NCBI GenBank assembly: GCA_030180075.1
Contig: JASNJN010000029.1
Location: forward strand, 1 to 43,857
Source: Mikrocytos mackini
Lineage: Eukaryota > Endomyxa > Ascetosporea > Mikrocytida > Mikrocytiidae
Direction: 5' to 3'
Length of the DNA: 43,857 nucleotides
Under the pieces are notes generated by a model that saw only the letters and a list, made by a program, of their open reading frames with translations, was not told where the DNA came from and searched no databases. Position 1 is the first letter of the stretch, and every line of letters starts with the position of its first letter. Shown here piece after piece: positions 10,708-22,000 of this stretch. The translations under genes and the position numbers were made by a program.

Positions 10708-11799
10708 TTGATAATTATTATAAATGAACGGCCTGATCAATAAGATGTTCATATTTTGTCGTTTACAGATTTTACGTCTTCTACACAAGTATCATAATTC
10801 TCCATCGTCCTTATTTCGTAGACAAATATAAAAGAAAGAAATATAAAAGCCGCGACAATAGCAACAAATATCCTTTGAAATGCCCCAATTAACATTTGAT
10901 GTTTCGAATTTCGTATATTTGTTCTAACATTTCCAACTTTGCGTATATCCTTTCTTTTCCTTTGGTTAGTCTAATTTCATTTTACTTTTCAATTATTATA
11001 TTTATTCCTTTTGTATCTTTCAAACTCATAAAATTCTCTGAAACTTTAATAACATTTCCAAAGTTATAGTATTCATTTTAAAGTATGGGAAACAGTCTGA
11101 TTTTAGCCCTGTTCTTTACTTTGTTGAAAATTCGATTTGTATATGCAAAGGGAAAGTTAACAGTGCTATCTGTGATTTAATTGGCATTCTTTGAAGTGAG
11201 AGACTTGCACTGCAATTGTGGGGTAATGTAAGAGTCCATCAAATCGAGTGTTGACTTTTGGTTTTTTAAAAGTATAAGTGGACTGCTGAAGAAGTGTAAA
11301 TGTGAAAGTTTCGCTACTTTGAGTGTTGAAGTCTAGCACGTGCTCTATTAGGAAATGGACTTGTGGTAGAACTTATCAGAGATAAGCACACTCGGAATTG
11401 TGTAAGTTTAAACTAGAAGATTGTCAAAATTATTGTAAATGAACTCGAAATGCGTATTAAAATCACTGGTAAGTGATGAATTGTTGTTTGAAGTAATAAA
11501 ACCTCTATTTTGTCTTAGGAAACACAAAAATAGCCCATTTCTATTTAGGTCATATCTATTTAATTTTGTAGAAGTTTTTATTTTTTGTTTTACGATCCTG
11601 TTGTTGTTTTGTGCCATTTTGTTCGACGAATGTTGTTGTAAAGGTAAATGGTGTATCCATACACCAGTAAACCTTAAAAGTGTACAATCATACGTCCATA
11701 TGGGCATATCCCACAGATGTTATCTCTCATGTGTCTTTTGGTAGCGCCACAGCGTTTTTGAAAATATTTTCCAAAAAATAATTTTTAACTTTATTGAAT
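10708..11799. other. Intergenic DNA before the gene island; possible decayed or spliced membrane-protein gene
   Basis: No complete gene. A 31-residue frame starting at 11086 begins MGNSLILALFFTLLKIRF and ends in VYAKG, which looks like a signal peptide, but it stops at 11179. Further on, the frame at 11439-11744 encodes a hydrophobic stretch (VFIFCFTILLLFCAILF) next to a Cys cluster. Between them lies GTAAGT...TGTCTTAG (11469-11518), which looks like a 50-nt spliceosomal intron. The pieces might be exons or remains of one secreted or single-pass membrane protein, but I could not join them into one convincing frame. Confidence 0.3.
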
Positions 11800-13131
11800 A
11801 TGCCAGAGAAGACACTCCCCAGCAAACAGAAGATAAAATATGAATTTGCTCTTGAGAATATATCAGTGGAATTCAAAGAGAAGTTATTTACAGGCCCGCT
11901 TGCCGTACGATGGTTGCGAAAGAATAACAAAGTCCACAAAAGGAACAAAATTGCTACAACCAAATACTTAAATGTGGTTAAATCGAACAACAACTGGGCA
12001 ATTCACAGTGAAGAAGCATTGAAACAGAAGTTTGCTTTGATTTTTGACCCGAAGATTTCCCACTTCACTCATAAAACCAACGAAATTCAAATCCTAATGA
12101 TGGTAAACAACAAAGAGAAAGTTATAATTTCCGTAAGGCTTGAACTTCATGATTTTATCGACCTATATGAAATACAGGGCGGCGAAAAGCCGATTGAGAA
12201 GATTTTTGGGTCTTATGACAACCAATGTGTAAGGTTAGTAATCAACTCAAAATACAGACTAACTTCATCGAAAAACTCTAATATCGAAAAGATAGTTAAG
12301 TTCTTCCAGGAAGACAAACACCTAACGTCTCCCAAGCCCAACACTAAAACTAAGTCAAAGAAAAATACACCGCTTGTTGATAACAACTTCGGGAACACAA
12401 AATACAAAAAGGACGTTGACTACGGGGATGTTTGGGAGGAAGATATAAAGAAAAGCAAACAGGAAGAAAAGGAAAGAGAAATATTCGGAATTAAAGAAAG
12501 GATATCCGCACTAGATTTAACCAAAACAAGCCATATGGACCAGTATATAGAGTTCGCCTACAACCAAAGAATATTGATTACCAAAATCGACAAGATCGAC
12601 AAAAGGATCGAAACAAAAAGTAGGATAGTTTCGAGAAAGAAACTGGAAACATTGAACAAATTAAAAAGAGAAATACCAGCCGCTAGTAAGCTTCCGGGGG
12701 AAAGGGTAATCTTGGAGCGCGTGTACGAACAACATAAAACCTTAACTTCAACAATAAAGAAATTAAAAGAACAGGGAAACAAGGAGGAGAACTTAGTTTT
12801 GCTTAGAAAAGAGTTGAATAACTTAGAAGGGTTTATTAAAGAATTTAAAATAGGCATTTCATTACTTAAAAACGAAAACGAGAAGCTGTCAGATGTGTTG
12901 AATTCGTATGAGTTACAGAAAAGAGCTGAAGAAGTCAGGTTCGAACTTGAGACATTGAAAGAAAACACATCGAAATTGGATGAGCAATTGGAGAAACAGG
13001 ATATTACGTTCAAGAAATCAATTTGGAACGTTGTGGATGAAAAAACTAATTTGAGAGAGAAACAGGAATTCAAAGAGAAGATAGAAGCAGAATTGATCGA
13101 AGCAAAAATGAAACTGGCAAGCATATTGTAA
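11800..13131 (+). CDS. NT-C2 (EEIG1/EHBP1-type) domain protein with long coiled coil
   Basis: 443 residues from the first ATG (MPEKTLPSKQKIKYEF) to TAA. Residues about 8-155 look like an N-terminal C2 domain of the EEIG1/EHBP1 family: a KYEFALENISVEF strand, then GPLAVRWLRKNNK (the family's typical 'xVRWxR' strand), a basic segment before a W-containing strand, and a late NDQCVRLVIN-like strand. A short basic linker (KTKSKKNTP) leads to an acidic patch and then a charged, Leu-rich coiled coil from about residue 215 to the end. In other eukaryotes such proteins link membranes or small GTPases to cytoskeleton or trafficking factors; that role is inference here. It is convergent with SPT5, 117 bp away. 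The stop sits in TAAATA. Confidence 0.6.
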   Translation: MPEKTLPSKQKIKYEFALENISVEFKEKLFTGPLAVRWLRKNNKVHKRNKIATTKYLNVVKSNNNWAIHSEEALKQKFALIFDPKISHFTHKTNEIQILMMVNNKEKVIISVRLELHDFIDLYEIQGGEKPIEKIFGSYDNQCVRLVINSKYRLTSSKNSNIEKIVKFFQEDKHLTSPKPNTKTKSKKNTPLVDNNFGNTKYKKDVDYGDVWEEDIKKSKQEEKEREIFGIKERISALDLTKTSHMDQYIEFAYNQRILITKIDKIDKRIETKSRIVSRKKLETLNKLKREIPAASKLPGERVILERVYEQHKTLTSTIKKLKEQGNKEENLVLLRKELNNLEGFIKEFKIGISLLKNENEKLSDVLNSYELQKRAEEVRFELETLKENTSKLDEQLEKQDITFKKSIWNVVDEKTNLREKQEFKEKIEAELIEAKMKLASIL

Positions 13132-13248
13132 ATATTTGTCTCAATTATCACATTTATATGCATGTTTATTTTAAAGTACATAAAATAGACAAAGATATGA
13201 CCTATTAAAATATTGATTAACTTACTTTTCGGAATGGTATCTAAATAT

Positions 13249-15384
13249 CTAGACAACCTCAACAAAACTTTCGAAATCTAGTTTTATGACATTTCCAGAA
13301 TTGACTAGCTGGGCAACAACATTATCACAGTTGTACGATTTTACAATTCCAATCCTGGCTTTGTATGGCCCCTTTGTTATTTTGATTTGCTTCCCATTAA
13401 CCAACGAGCCCTTTTTAAGATTTTCCCTGGTATTTTCTCGTTGGGCGTAGTTTTGGAAACCATCTGCATTCCCATACCCGGTACTATTCTGGTCTTTTTT
13501 AAATGTCCCTTGAATTTTTTCATTACCCAGTTCCCTGTTCTTCTCGAGTATGATATAATCGCTTCTTATCACAAATATCTTGTCTGGGTTCTTTTTAGGT
13601 TCTGGCTTATAGTTTTCATATAGACTTACATCGGCTTCCTTTATGTTACTAACGGACATATTGAATGCTTGGACGAATACATGGTCTCGGTAGACCCAAA
13701 ACACAGTGCCCACCAACCCCACATACGGTCCCCTATTCACTCTTATTATGTTCCTTATTTTAATCTTCTTCCCGTCCATTCCAAACACCATGGGATTGTC
13801 GAAGGTTTTTAGTGGCTTCAAGCTACTTTTTTCCACCCTTACTCGCTCCCCCTCCATAGTGAGTATTTTCTGGAGATCGGAATATGTTTCCTCCAGTATG
13901 ATTCCACACTTACCTTCCTCATATTGAATAATTTTTCCAATCGGGAGGTCCATCGTTGTTCCCACTTTCTTCGCGATACTCTTAACTTTATTTAGTTTAT
14001 TCAGAGAAGAAGTTACATTGGAGAATCCCGTGACGATAATTTCCTTCCCGTCGAATATTTTCAGTTGCTCGTTTTTGAAATCTTGGGACAACACCAGCCC
14101 TTCTCTGTTCTTGTACTTTCCTTGAAGTACTACCACAGCGTCATTTTCTTTGAACGCTTTCTGAAGAAGGTTAAGTTTAACTTCGACCAGGCTTTCTGCG
14201 TTTTCTATTTTCAAGAACCCCACGTCTTTCTCGATTTTACAAACCACGCCCTCCAAGTTTTGTTTCTCACCACTGGCTACACGCACTCTGTCGCCTATGT
14301 TGATAACTGAGATAGTTTTTGGTTTATCCTTATCAACATTCTTCGTATTCCTTTGCTTTTCATTTATATATGAATCGTCAGATATGAATTCCTTGGTTTC
14401 TTCGGCGTCCGGGGAATTTATAGATTCCAATCTCCCACCAGACAACTTTATGTAAAGGAAACCTTCTCTTAGTTTTTTACCTTTCACCAAATAATATGTA
14501 AACCCGTCTGTTATATTCCGTGTCGCTCTATATTCGATGCTGTGCTTTTGTAGATCCTTGTCGGTTATCAGTCTCCGCATGGGTTTACTTTTGCTCTGAG
14601 TTCCTCGAGTCTCCTTTTTATTTTTTCCTATCAAACTCTCGAGGTCTATCCGAGGTACCAGCCGAACTTCGTATTTTTGTTGTTCAATGTTTTTGCTAAT
14701 TACTTGTGCTATATCCCCAGAATAGAGTCCTCCTTTTACAATAGCGAACGCACCCGGCGATAATTCCATAGTAGACTTAGGTTGTGTGAATGTTCGTGAC
14801 ACTTCAACGAGCGGTACAAGGATTGGAGCGTCCCTGTTTTGAATAAAAGGAATTCCCTTCAGGGCTTCAATGACGTCTACTATCTTCTTAGCTTCAATAT
14901 AGAAATACCCTTGTCGAGGATTGTTCATGTAAATGTTGTGGATAGGATGATGGGTCCTGTCTGGTCCTTTACAAATCTTTCTAGCCAGCATTGTCATGGC
15001 AAGTGTTTCCTTTCCTGCTTTACACCTGATCAAAAACGCACGGGCGTCCCCCATTCTGGGGAGGTGGTGGAGCTGGGGCTCTTCTTCTATTTCCTCCTCC
15101 TGAGACTCGACCTGGTGAACTTTCCTGAGTTCTTCCTGGTCCTCAAACATTTCATATTCACGCTCAGCGATCTCATCGAAGCGGCTTATCATCTCCTTTT
15201 GACGCTCCATGTTTCTCTGATGGGCTATGTCTGCTATTTGCTGCTGTCTTTTCAGAATTTCGTTCCCTTCTTCTTGTTCTGCTGCATTATCATTTTTTTC
15301 GTCTTGTTCATTCTCTTCTGCTTCAATATCATAGTATTTCCGTCGTGTGAACTTTCTGTCGTCTGTTTTAGCTTTCTTAGTCAT
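13249..15384 (-). CDS. SPT5: Transcription elongation factor SPT5 (NGN + multiple KOW)
   Basis: 711 residues, ATG at 15384, stop TAG. The order matches eukaryotic SPT5: a charged acidic N-terminus (about 1-110, rich in Glu), an NGN domain (about 114-196, RAFLIRCKAGKE to ILVPLVEV), then KOW motifs at about 208 (PGAFAIVKGGLYSGDIAQV), about 355 (GDRVRVASGEKQNLEGVV), about 405 (DAVVVLQGKYKNREGLVL), about 550 (IIRVNRGPYVGLVGTV) and near the C-terminus (KQIKITKGPYKARIGIV). With SPT4 it clamps RNA polymerase II and promotes elongation. It is shorter than animal or yeast SPT5 and I see no Ser/Thr-Pro C-terminal repeat, suggesting loss of the CTR that is phosphorylated in other lineages. Its ATG is only 12 bp from the divergent zeta-COP ATG, so promoters must overlap the coding regions. 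Confidence 0.93.
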   Translation of the reverse strand: MTKKAKTDDRKFTRRKYYDIEAEENEQDEKNDNAAEQEEGNEILKRQQQIADIAHQRNMERQKEMISRFDEIAEREYEMFEDQEELRKVHQVESQEEEIEEEPQLHHLPRMGDARAFLIRCKAGKETLAMTMLARKICKGPDRTHHPIHNIYMNNPRQGYFYIEAKKIVDVIEALKGIPFIQNRDAPILVPLVEVSRTFTQPKSTMELSPGAFAIVKGGLYSGDIAQVISKNIEQQKYEVRLVPRIDLESLIGKNKKETRGTQSKSKPMRRLITDKDLQKHSIEYRATRNITDGFTYYLVKGKKLREGFLYIKLSGGRLESINSPDAEETKEFISDDSYINEKQRNTKNVDKDKPKTISVINIGDRVRVASGEKQNLEGVVCKIEKDVGFLKIENAESLVEVKLNLLQKAFKENDAVVVLQGKYKNREGLVLSQDFKNEQLKIFDGKEIIVTGFSNVTSSLNKLNKVKSIAKKVGTTMDLPIGKIIQYEEGKCGIILEETYSDLQKILTMEGERVRVEKSSLKPLKTFDNPMVFGMDGKKIKIRNIIRVNRGPYVGLVGTVFWVYRDHVFVQAFNMSVSNIKEADVSLYENYKPEPKKNPDKIFVIRSDYIILEKNRELGNEKIQGTFKKDQNSTGYGNADGFQNYAQRENTRENLKKGSLVNGKQIKITKGPYKARIGIVKSYNCDNVVAQLVNSGNVIKLDFESFVEVV

Positions 15385-15396
15385 AAATTTTTAGAA

Positions 15397-15915
15397 ATGA
15401 AAATTTTTGCTATATTTTTCTACAAAACTCTCAAGGACTCTACACCGTTCATATCAAGGGTGTTTGGAGATGAGAAGGCAAGCCTGCTTAAGGAGATGAA
15501 TGATTCTGGACTTTCAACTCTGGGTGTAATGCCAGACACTTCGAAGATGCAAATCATACAAGACAAAACTGCATATGTTTACAACGCATGTTTTTTCTAC
15601 GTGGTTTTGGTAATGAATCAAGGAGGTAATCCCCTGGAAGCAGAGGAAGTTGCCAAAGCCATAACTGGAATCACATTCCAACTCTGTCCTGTTTTTGAAG
15701 GAAGAGTAAACATCGACCAGCTTATGGAGAACTACGACAAGATAATAACTGCGATTGAGGAGATGGTCGAAGACAACGGGAAATATGGGGTCGTTTTAGA
15801 CTTTAGCGAGACTCGTGTGTATAATAAAATAACGTTCCAAGAAGAGTACGCTATCCAAAAGGATGTTGGGTTACTCGACGCTCTTGCAGCAGCGAAGAAT
15901 CGATTTTGGGGCTAA
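15397..15915 (+). CDS. RET3: Coatomer subunit zeta (COPI)
   Basis: 172 residues from the ATG at 15397; the frame is open farther upstream, but that part is antisense to SPT5. The length matches zeta-COP. The fold is a longin/adaptor small-subunit domain: an N-terminal strand (KIFAIFFYK), a YVYNACFFYVVLVMNQGG strand pair equivalent to the 'Y...FYVIGSSYENELML' region of known zeta subunits, then ENYDKIITAIEEMVEDNGK, matching the 'MEGLFLAVDEIVDGG' helix. The C-terminus LDALAAAKNRFWG parallels the 'VLQSAKEQIKW' tail of zeta. It differs from delta-COP, which would be longer with a mu-homology domain. It should act in the COPI coat at Golgi/ER membranes. Stop in TAAATA; convergent with VPS13, 109 bp apart. 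Confidence 0.82.
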   Translation: MKIFAIFFYKTLKDSTPFISRVFGDEKASLLKEMNDSGLSTLGVMPDTSKMQIIQDKTAYVYNACFFYVVLVMNQGGNPLEAEEVAKAITGITFQLCPVFEGRVNIDQLMENYDKIITAIEEMVEDNGKYGVVLDFSETRVYNKITFQEEYAIQKDVGLLDALAAAKNRFWG

Positions 15916-16024
15916 ATATTTAATCTTTAATTCATCAGATCAAACTAATTATTATTTGATTGTTGAATATTACATAACTGAACAATTTTGTAACGTATTT
16001 TGTATTTATTTATTTATTTATTTA

Positions 16025-19000
16025 TTAGACGAATTCATTGACAAAGTCTTCTGAAGAATCAGAATCTTCAATTCCCTTTCTTTTATTCTCTGCACGTCTA
16101 GTGTCAGATATTAATACTTTTCCCCCATGTGTAATTTTCTTGAATACTTCAGAGGTGACATCGAAAATACTTACGAACGGCTTTGATAGTAGCCCTCCGA
16201 TTCCTTTTCCCAAGCCCGTAATCACACCCTTGGCACCTTCGTTGTTTATGGATTCTACAGGCTTGGTGAAAAGTCCGGTTACTCCATTGGCCGTGTTGAT
16301 AGCCGCGTCTCTTAGGGCCCTCCCTATCGAAGGTGTTGATTGGAGGTGTTTCTTTCTCAACTTTTTCCTTTTCTTTAAGTAGTTCGGGTCAAGCGAGACC
16401 GAACTTAGCAGATTTGACACCGAACTAGAAATACCACTTAAAGATCCGCCAACCCCCGCCATAGCATGTCCAACCAAACTTGCAGTTCCAATAGAAAGGC
16501 TGTCTATAAACTGCGACGCACCTAACTTGGCATTCTTGGTCGGTGTTACAAATGCATCTGATACCCCCTGCTTCAAGTTGGAAAACAAGTTTACTGGGTT
16601 ACCTAATATTGTCAAAGATCCTATAATTTTGGGCGCTAAGAATAGGAACTGTGACTTGTAGTAGAGGGACAGCTTATTTGATAGCTCACTGTAGTTTGCC
16701 AACAGATCTTCGGTGTAAATCAAGTCGAAGGATAAGGGCAGCTCATCAATAGCTATTTGCTCGAGGATATTCAACATGAAGCGGATCTGATGGGCCTCTG
16801 CTATTCGAATGTCAGCTAGGTTGCGTATAACTTTGTCGGAGTCTATCATAAAGGCTGCTTTGAACGAAATTGGAGATATCTTTAGGAGATTGAAGTAGTA
16901 GCATGTGTCTGCCTCATTTATCATGAACGACTCTACGATCTCTTCGTTGTATTTTATAATTTCCTTTATTTTTTTGGGGTAATCTTTCCGAGCAATAAAT
17001 TCACTATTTGTTCTCTTCCTCCCGACAAGATGTTCTTTATACGTCTTCAGAAACCTAAGTGTTACATTCAATAAATTGTTTTCCAGGTACACAATAAAAG
17101 GTGCAATTTCAACGGCGAACACCTCGAATGTGTTGTTCAATGCTGGATGGTACAGCTTCTTCATGTTTTCATCTGTGTAGTTATCGTAGTATCCCCCGAG
17201 TGATATTCGGAATGCCTCAGTGTCTTTCTTTATTTTCTTGTAAATGAGGAACTTCTTGATTTTGTTTTTCTTCAATTTGATTATGTACAGTCGCAATGAT
17301 TTCAGGGCGAGCTTGCTGTAATAACAAGTATCTGAAGATAACAACTCCGCGTTTATTTTTCTGCTAACCAAAGTCAAGAATTTTCCATTTCTCGTTATAT
17401 CATAATAAACAGCAAGTTTGTTTATGTTAACCTGGAAAATCTTCTCGGGGAGTTCTCTGATTATGCGAATAGCATTTTCTTCTTCTCTGGTAATCTCCTC
17501 GAAGCTACCGCTGTACTGTTTGTTTACATCCAAAGGTCTTCCAAAAGAGACCATGAAGTCCAGATGTAGGCTTACTTGACTCTTGACATAATACAGGGTT
17601 AGTATGAAGGAGAAGTGGAATTGTGGCTGCTTCACTACAAAGTCCTCGGTTTTTAGAAGCTTTCTCTTGAGGCTATACGCACAATCGATAAAATCTTCTT
17701 CCTCGTAGTATTCCTGGAATATCGAAATATTTGCGAACTTGTTTTGGAAAGATGCGGGCAAAAACAAAAGGTTTCTCTCACTGCTTTCCTCCTTTTGGTC
17801 GTTGAACCTTTTCAAGTAGATGAAGCTGCTCACAGATGGGTTCTCTTTTAGTTGTAAGACAAGAAGGAGAGCATGCGCTGAAATGTCCTCTTTTATAGAA
17901 ACCTGTGTGTTATTTCCAAGGGTCAATCCAAAATAGTAGTCCACAAAATTATAACCTTGGTTAAACCCTCGTCTAAACGACAATTCCTGGTCACTATAGA
18001 CTAGCTCAAGCAGTTTGTTTCTTTTCTTTAACGATTTTCTTATCATTGCATTGTAGTATTCCTGGTCTATCTCGTTGAACACTTGCTGTGTGGGGACCTT
18101 TTCGAATGCAATCTTTAATTTGGTTGTGTTTTCGAACCTGAATAAGAACTCCTTGTGCATTTCTGTCCCTTCTTCGCCAATAGTATTTAATGTGCTAATT
18201 GGAATCTCTACTCCTCTGGATTTGAACAGAGGAGTTTCCAAAGCTATTACAAGGCAATCTCCCTCTATTAGACTTTTCTTCATAATGAACACCACACGCT
18301 GTTTCTTCTTGGAGCCCTTAAGTTCGATTATAACCGGATCGGTTTTGTTTTCAGATAAAAGATCAAATATAATAGACCCGGAATCTCGATGGGATATATG
18401 GATATTGGCAAACTCAAGCGAGTTCAAACTACCCTTCAGCTTATCAACTGTAAGAATATACAACCGGGGGTTTTCGTCGTGCAGGTTTGTTATTTGTTGT
18501 TTTACTATTTCTTTATTTCTCGCAACCTTACTTGAATAGTCGGCGTATTGTTGAAGATACTCAGATTGATATTTGAATACATCTCTATATTTGAACGATA
18601 AATCTGATATTATCTTTTTAAATTCGATTTGCTTGTTCAATATGACGAAAATTGTTCTTCCTTTGCTCCTATATTTGTAAACAATAATCGATTTCTCTTT
18701 TTCATACACAACCTGATTTTTGTTATCTTTCGGATCATTAAGTCCGATGATACTGTAGCTCTTTATCTTGTTGAAATGGTTGCTTTCGTTAAGATTTACG
18801 AATGAATTTAAGTTTGTAGCTTCAAAAGATATCTTTGTCATATACACCCCATTTTTAGTGCATAGATAATATTCCTTTTCATCCTTGTGCGAATGGGATT
18901 CAACCCCCTTTGTAGAGTAAGGTTCAATGAGTGAATCCAGTCTACCGTTCGCATAAATGAACATCTTAAAGGGTGTTAAGTTTTCGAGCACACCTTTAAT

Positions 19001-22000
19001 ATTGTCCTTTTCTATTCTATTCAACGCTATGATTGTTTGACCTCCTGTCGGATAAGTGATAATGTTAAATTCCTCGTCGTATCCTTCCACCGAGAAGTTA
19101 TTATGATTGGCCAGATCTATCTCTATTGCCTGCTTGGTCTTACTGGGAAATTCGATCTCAAAATTAAGCTTTTCTAGCTTTTTGTTTTTGAATACAGATA
19201 TGTCCATGTAAACTGGTTTGTGTGACTTGGGCGGCACCTCTATTTCCATCCCATTGTCTTTATCGTGTGAAAGAAGCTTGACCTTAATGTCAAGGTTGTT
19301 TATAAATTTGAACATAGGCGATACTGTTATGATAGTAGTCTTTATGTGGCGCTTCAACGATAGATTTGTGTCAAAATCACTTAGTAAAGGCCTGTAGAAC
19401 TTTTCCATTTTATTGCTCTCCCCTAGTACGCAATCCGAAACAACTATTGACTCATTGGTGACGCTTAGTACGATTTTTGCTGCTTCGTACGAATCCGAAC
19501 CCATAAAGGGTGTGAAGTATACATCTTCATCATAGTCTCTATCGGTTTTGATCTTTGAAAACTTAAACGAGCACCACTTACAGTTCATAAAGTCAAATTT
19601 GAAGTACAGTTTATGTTCGTTCGTATAACCTATAGGTTTGTATGTTTTGTTTTGCAATGTCAGACTGTTTAAGGTATCTGGTCTGTATGAGCTTCGGGAT
19701 TTCGAAAAACTTATTTTGTTCGTTGCTTTGTTTTTGGGCGGTCCAGATTTTTCCTGTTCAATTAAAACGAAAGAAGGATTTATCGACATAGCTTTCTCGG
19801 AAAGGTTAAGTATGGAAACCCTAGAAAAAATGTGTATTTCTATAACCTCCAACATCGCCTTGAATTCGTTGAATTCATCTACTTCATATTCGAACAATCT
19901 TTTAAACAGTTTACGTAAGAAAATGGATTTGTTGCTCTTTATGGATAGAATGTTTATAATTAAAGAACAGCCGGTATTGTTGTAGACTGCACATTTGTAT
20001 TCAACGGGTTTTTTGCTCAAATAGTTTCCGATGTGCATACCTTTGTTAGATCGGTAACCTTCAATGGCCAGGTCTAATTTCAAATTCTTTGTTGTTTTGT
20101 AAGCGTATACTATTTCCTTGTCTTTATGTTTTAGCTCGAAGTTCTGTTGTTTAAAACTTCCTGTTTCTTCTGTTAACTTAACATACATAGTAGAGTACAC
20201 ATGGTTATATATCTCCAGATTGCTGTATATTAGGATGAAGTTGAGATCTAGTGATTCGCTATAGTATGGCCTTGTTTGTATATTGGAATCGCCAATGCTC
20301 ACAATATTTATTGTCTTTGAATTGAGAAGGAGTTCAACAGGAACATCTCTCTGGCTTTTCGTGTTGTATATCTCCTTGCAGAACAGTTTTATTTTATTTT
20401 CGTAAATTATGTCAAACGGCAAATATTCCTTTGAATTGGGCACGAGCTTAATTTCGCGGTCTTTTGTATAGAATTCAAAATTTGTGGCGTTCACTAATGC
20501 AAAATTGGAGTGGAATTTTATTGTCTGTGCACCATTCTCCGCATATGTTCTTATAAAAAATGTCTGAAAGTGTTTCTCTTTGTTGAACTTGAAGGGTATT
20601 TTAAATTTGTATGTAGACTTTTCAAACAAGTCTATTGCTGGTGTTTGAAGTTTGGCTTCTGATAAATAAATTTCGGAGTGCTTCTTTTGTCGAAACGTGC
20701 TTCGATCTTCGGTAGGGGATTCAAGGAAAACAGTTTCCTCACCGTATTTAGTTTTTATAGTCTTTTTGAACTTACTTAAATGCACCTTTTGTCCGGTGAG
20801 GTTTATCACCTTTAGTTTCTTTGTCGCATGTTGAAACGAGAGCTTGTTCTCTAAAAGAACGATTTTTCTGTAAAGATAGTCCGAGACTTTCTTTTCTTTG
20901 TTATTTTCCAGTATTCCCAAGAAGTTGTGATATGCATCGAGCATCTGGAATATAACTTGTTCGGATACTCTGAAATAAAGAGTGTCGCTAATAGAAACCC
21001 GGTTGATGAACCTCCCGAATGGAGTCATTCTAGAATCGGTTGATATTCTGAACGAGGAAAGTTCTCTCTGCCATGTCTGTTGGTAGTTGTTGAAGAAATC
21101 CACATCAACAGAACACTTTGTCTTGAAATCCGCTGTAATGGGTGTCGACGCTTTTTGTAGAATAGATCCGTCAAAGTTGTCAATTATTAGTTTTATGAAG
21201 GGAGATTTCTTTGCCGAGAAGTCATCATTGATTAAGAAACATAATGTGTTAATGTTAAGTTTAAAACTTAATGATTCTTTCAGACATATTAGATTGTTTA
21301 TAGTGTTGTTGTTATTTGACTTGTTTTGAAAAGTATCTTTATTGGCATCTATATACGCTTCTGTATTATTCAGTGTTTCATTGATAACCTCGAACGAGGC
21401 CTTTCTGAAAATGCTGTAGTTAGCGTGGAGTTCGTCCTGCACACTATAATTCCTCAGCATATTCAAAACAAGTAGAATATCTTCCCTGGAAACAGAGGAA
21501 AAAGCCCTTGGAATATCAATTGCGATTGTGGTGTTTAGGTTGATTAAGTTGTAAACTAGCACTCCTGTAAAAGTGTTGATGTCAACCAACAACGATGATT
21601 CATTGATAGGGGTAGCTTTGAATGAATTGTCATTTTGTTCGGTTAGGTATGTCGTGTTAACGTTTAATTTTTTAGACTTTAGACTGATTACTACGTCATC
21701 ATTTGACTGGAACAGGAAATTGAGTTTTAGAGATGCGTGTGTTGTTATGCTCTCAGAAAGGGAGTTCTTAGGATCAATAGGAATGAAACATGTCATCTCA
21801 TCAATATTCATTTTAATGTTTAGAGGCTTTGTGTCTTCAAATCCTAGGCTTTTAATAACGGCGTCCATTTCTATGAGTTTGTTTATTCCTTCTGTTTCTT
21901 GAATAGCCAGCACAAACTCTATTATCTCCCATGTAAAGAAAGTGTGCACCCAGAACAGCTCGTTGAGGCTAATGTCTACCTCGGAGGATGGGTTAAATAA

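Noticed and set aside
12558-13265. Long open frames antisense to NT-C2, SPT5 and VPS13 (for example 12558-13265 and the antisense part upstream of zeta-COP)
   Set aside because: They are shadows of well-supported genes, rich in Ser/Phe/Leu from complementary coil codons, with no recognisable domains.
15381-15399. Trichomonad initiator-like TCAYW motif before start codons (for example TCATA before zeta-COP, TCACT before VPS13, TCACA before the seven-TM gene)
   Set aside because: It is absent near the starts of RPC82, the type I gene, CTL and NT-C2, and short enough to occur by chance, so I do not use it as a promoter call.
15397-15915. Delta-COP or an AP sigma subunit instead of zeta-COP
   Set aside because: The length is 172 aa with no mu-homology domain, and the C-terminal AAKNRFWG parallels the zeta tail, so zeta fits best, though the longin fold is shared.
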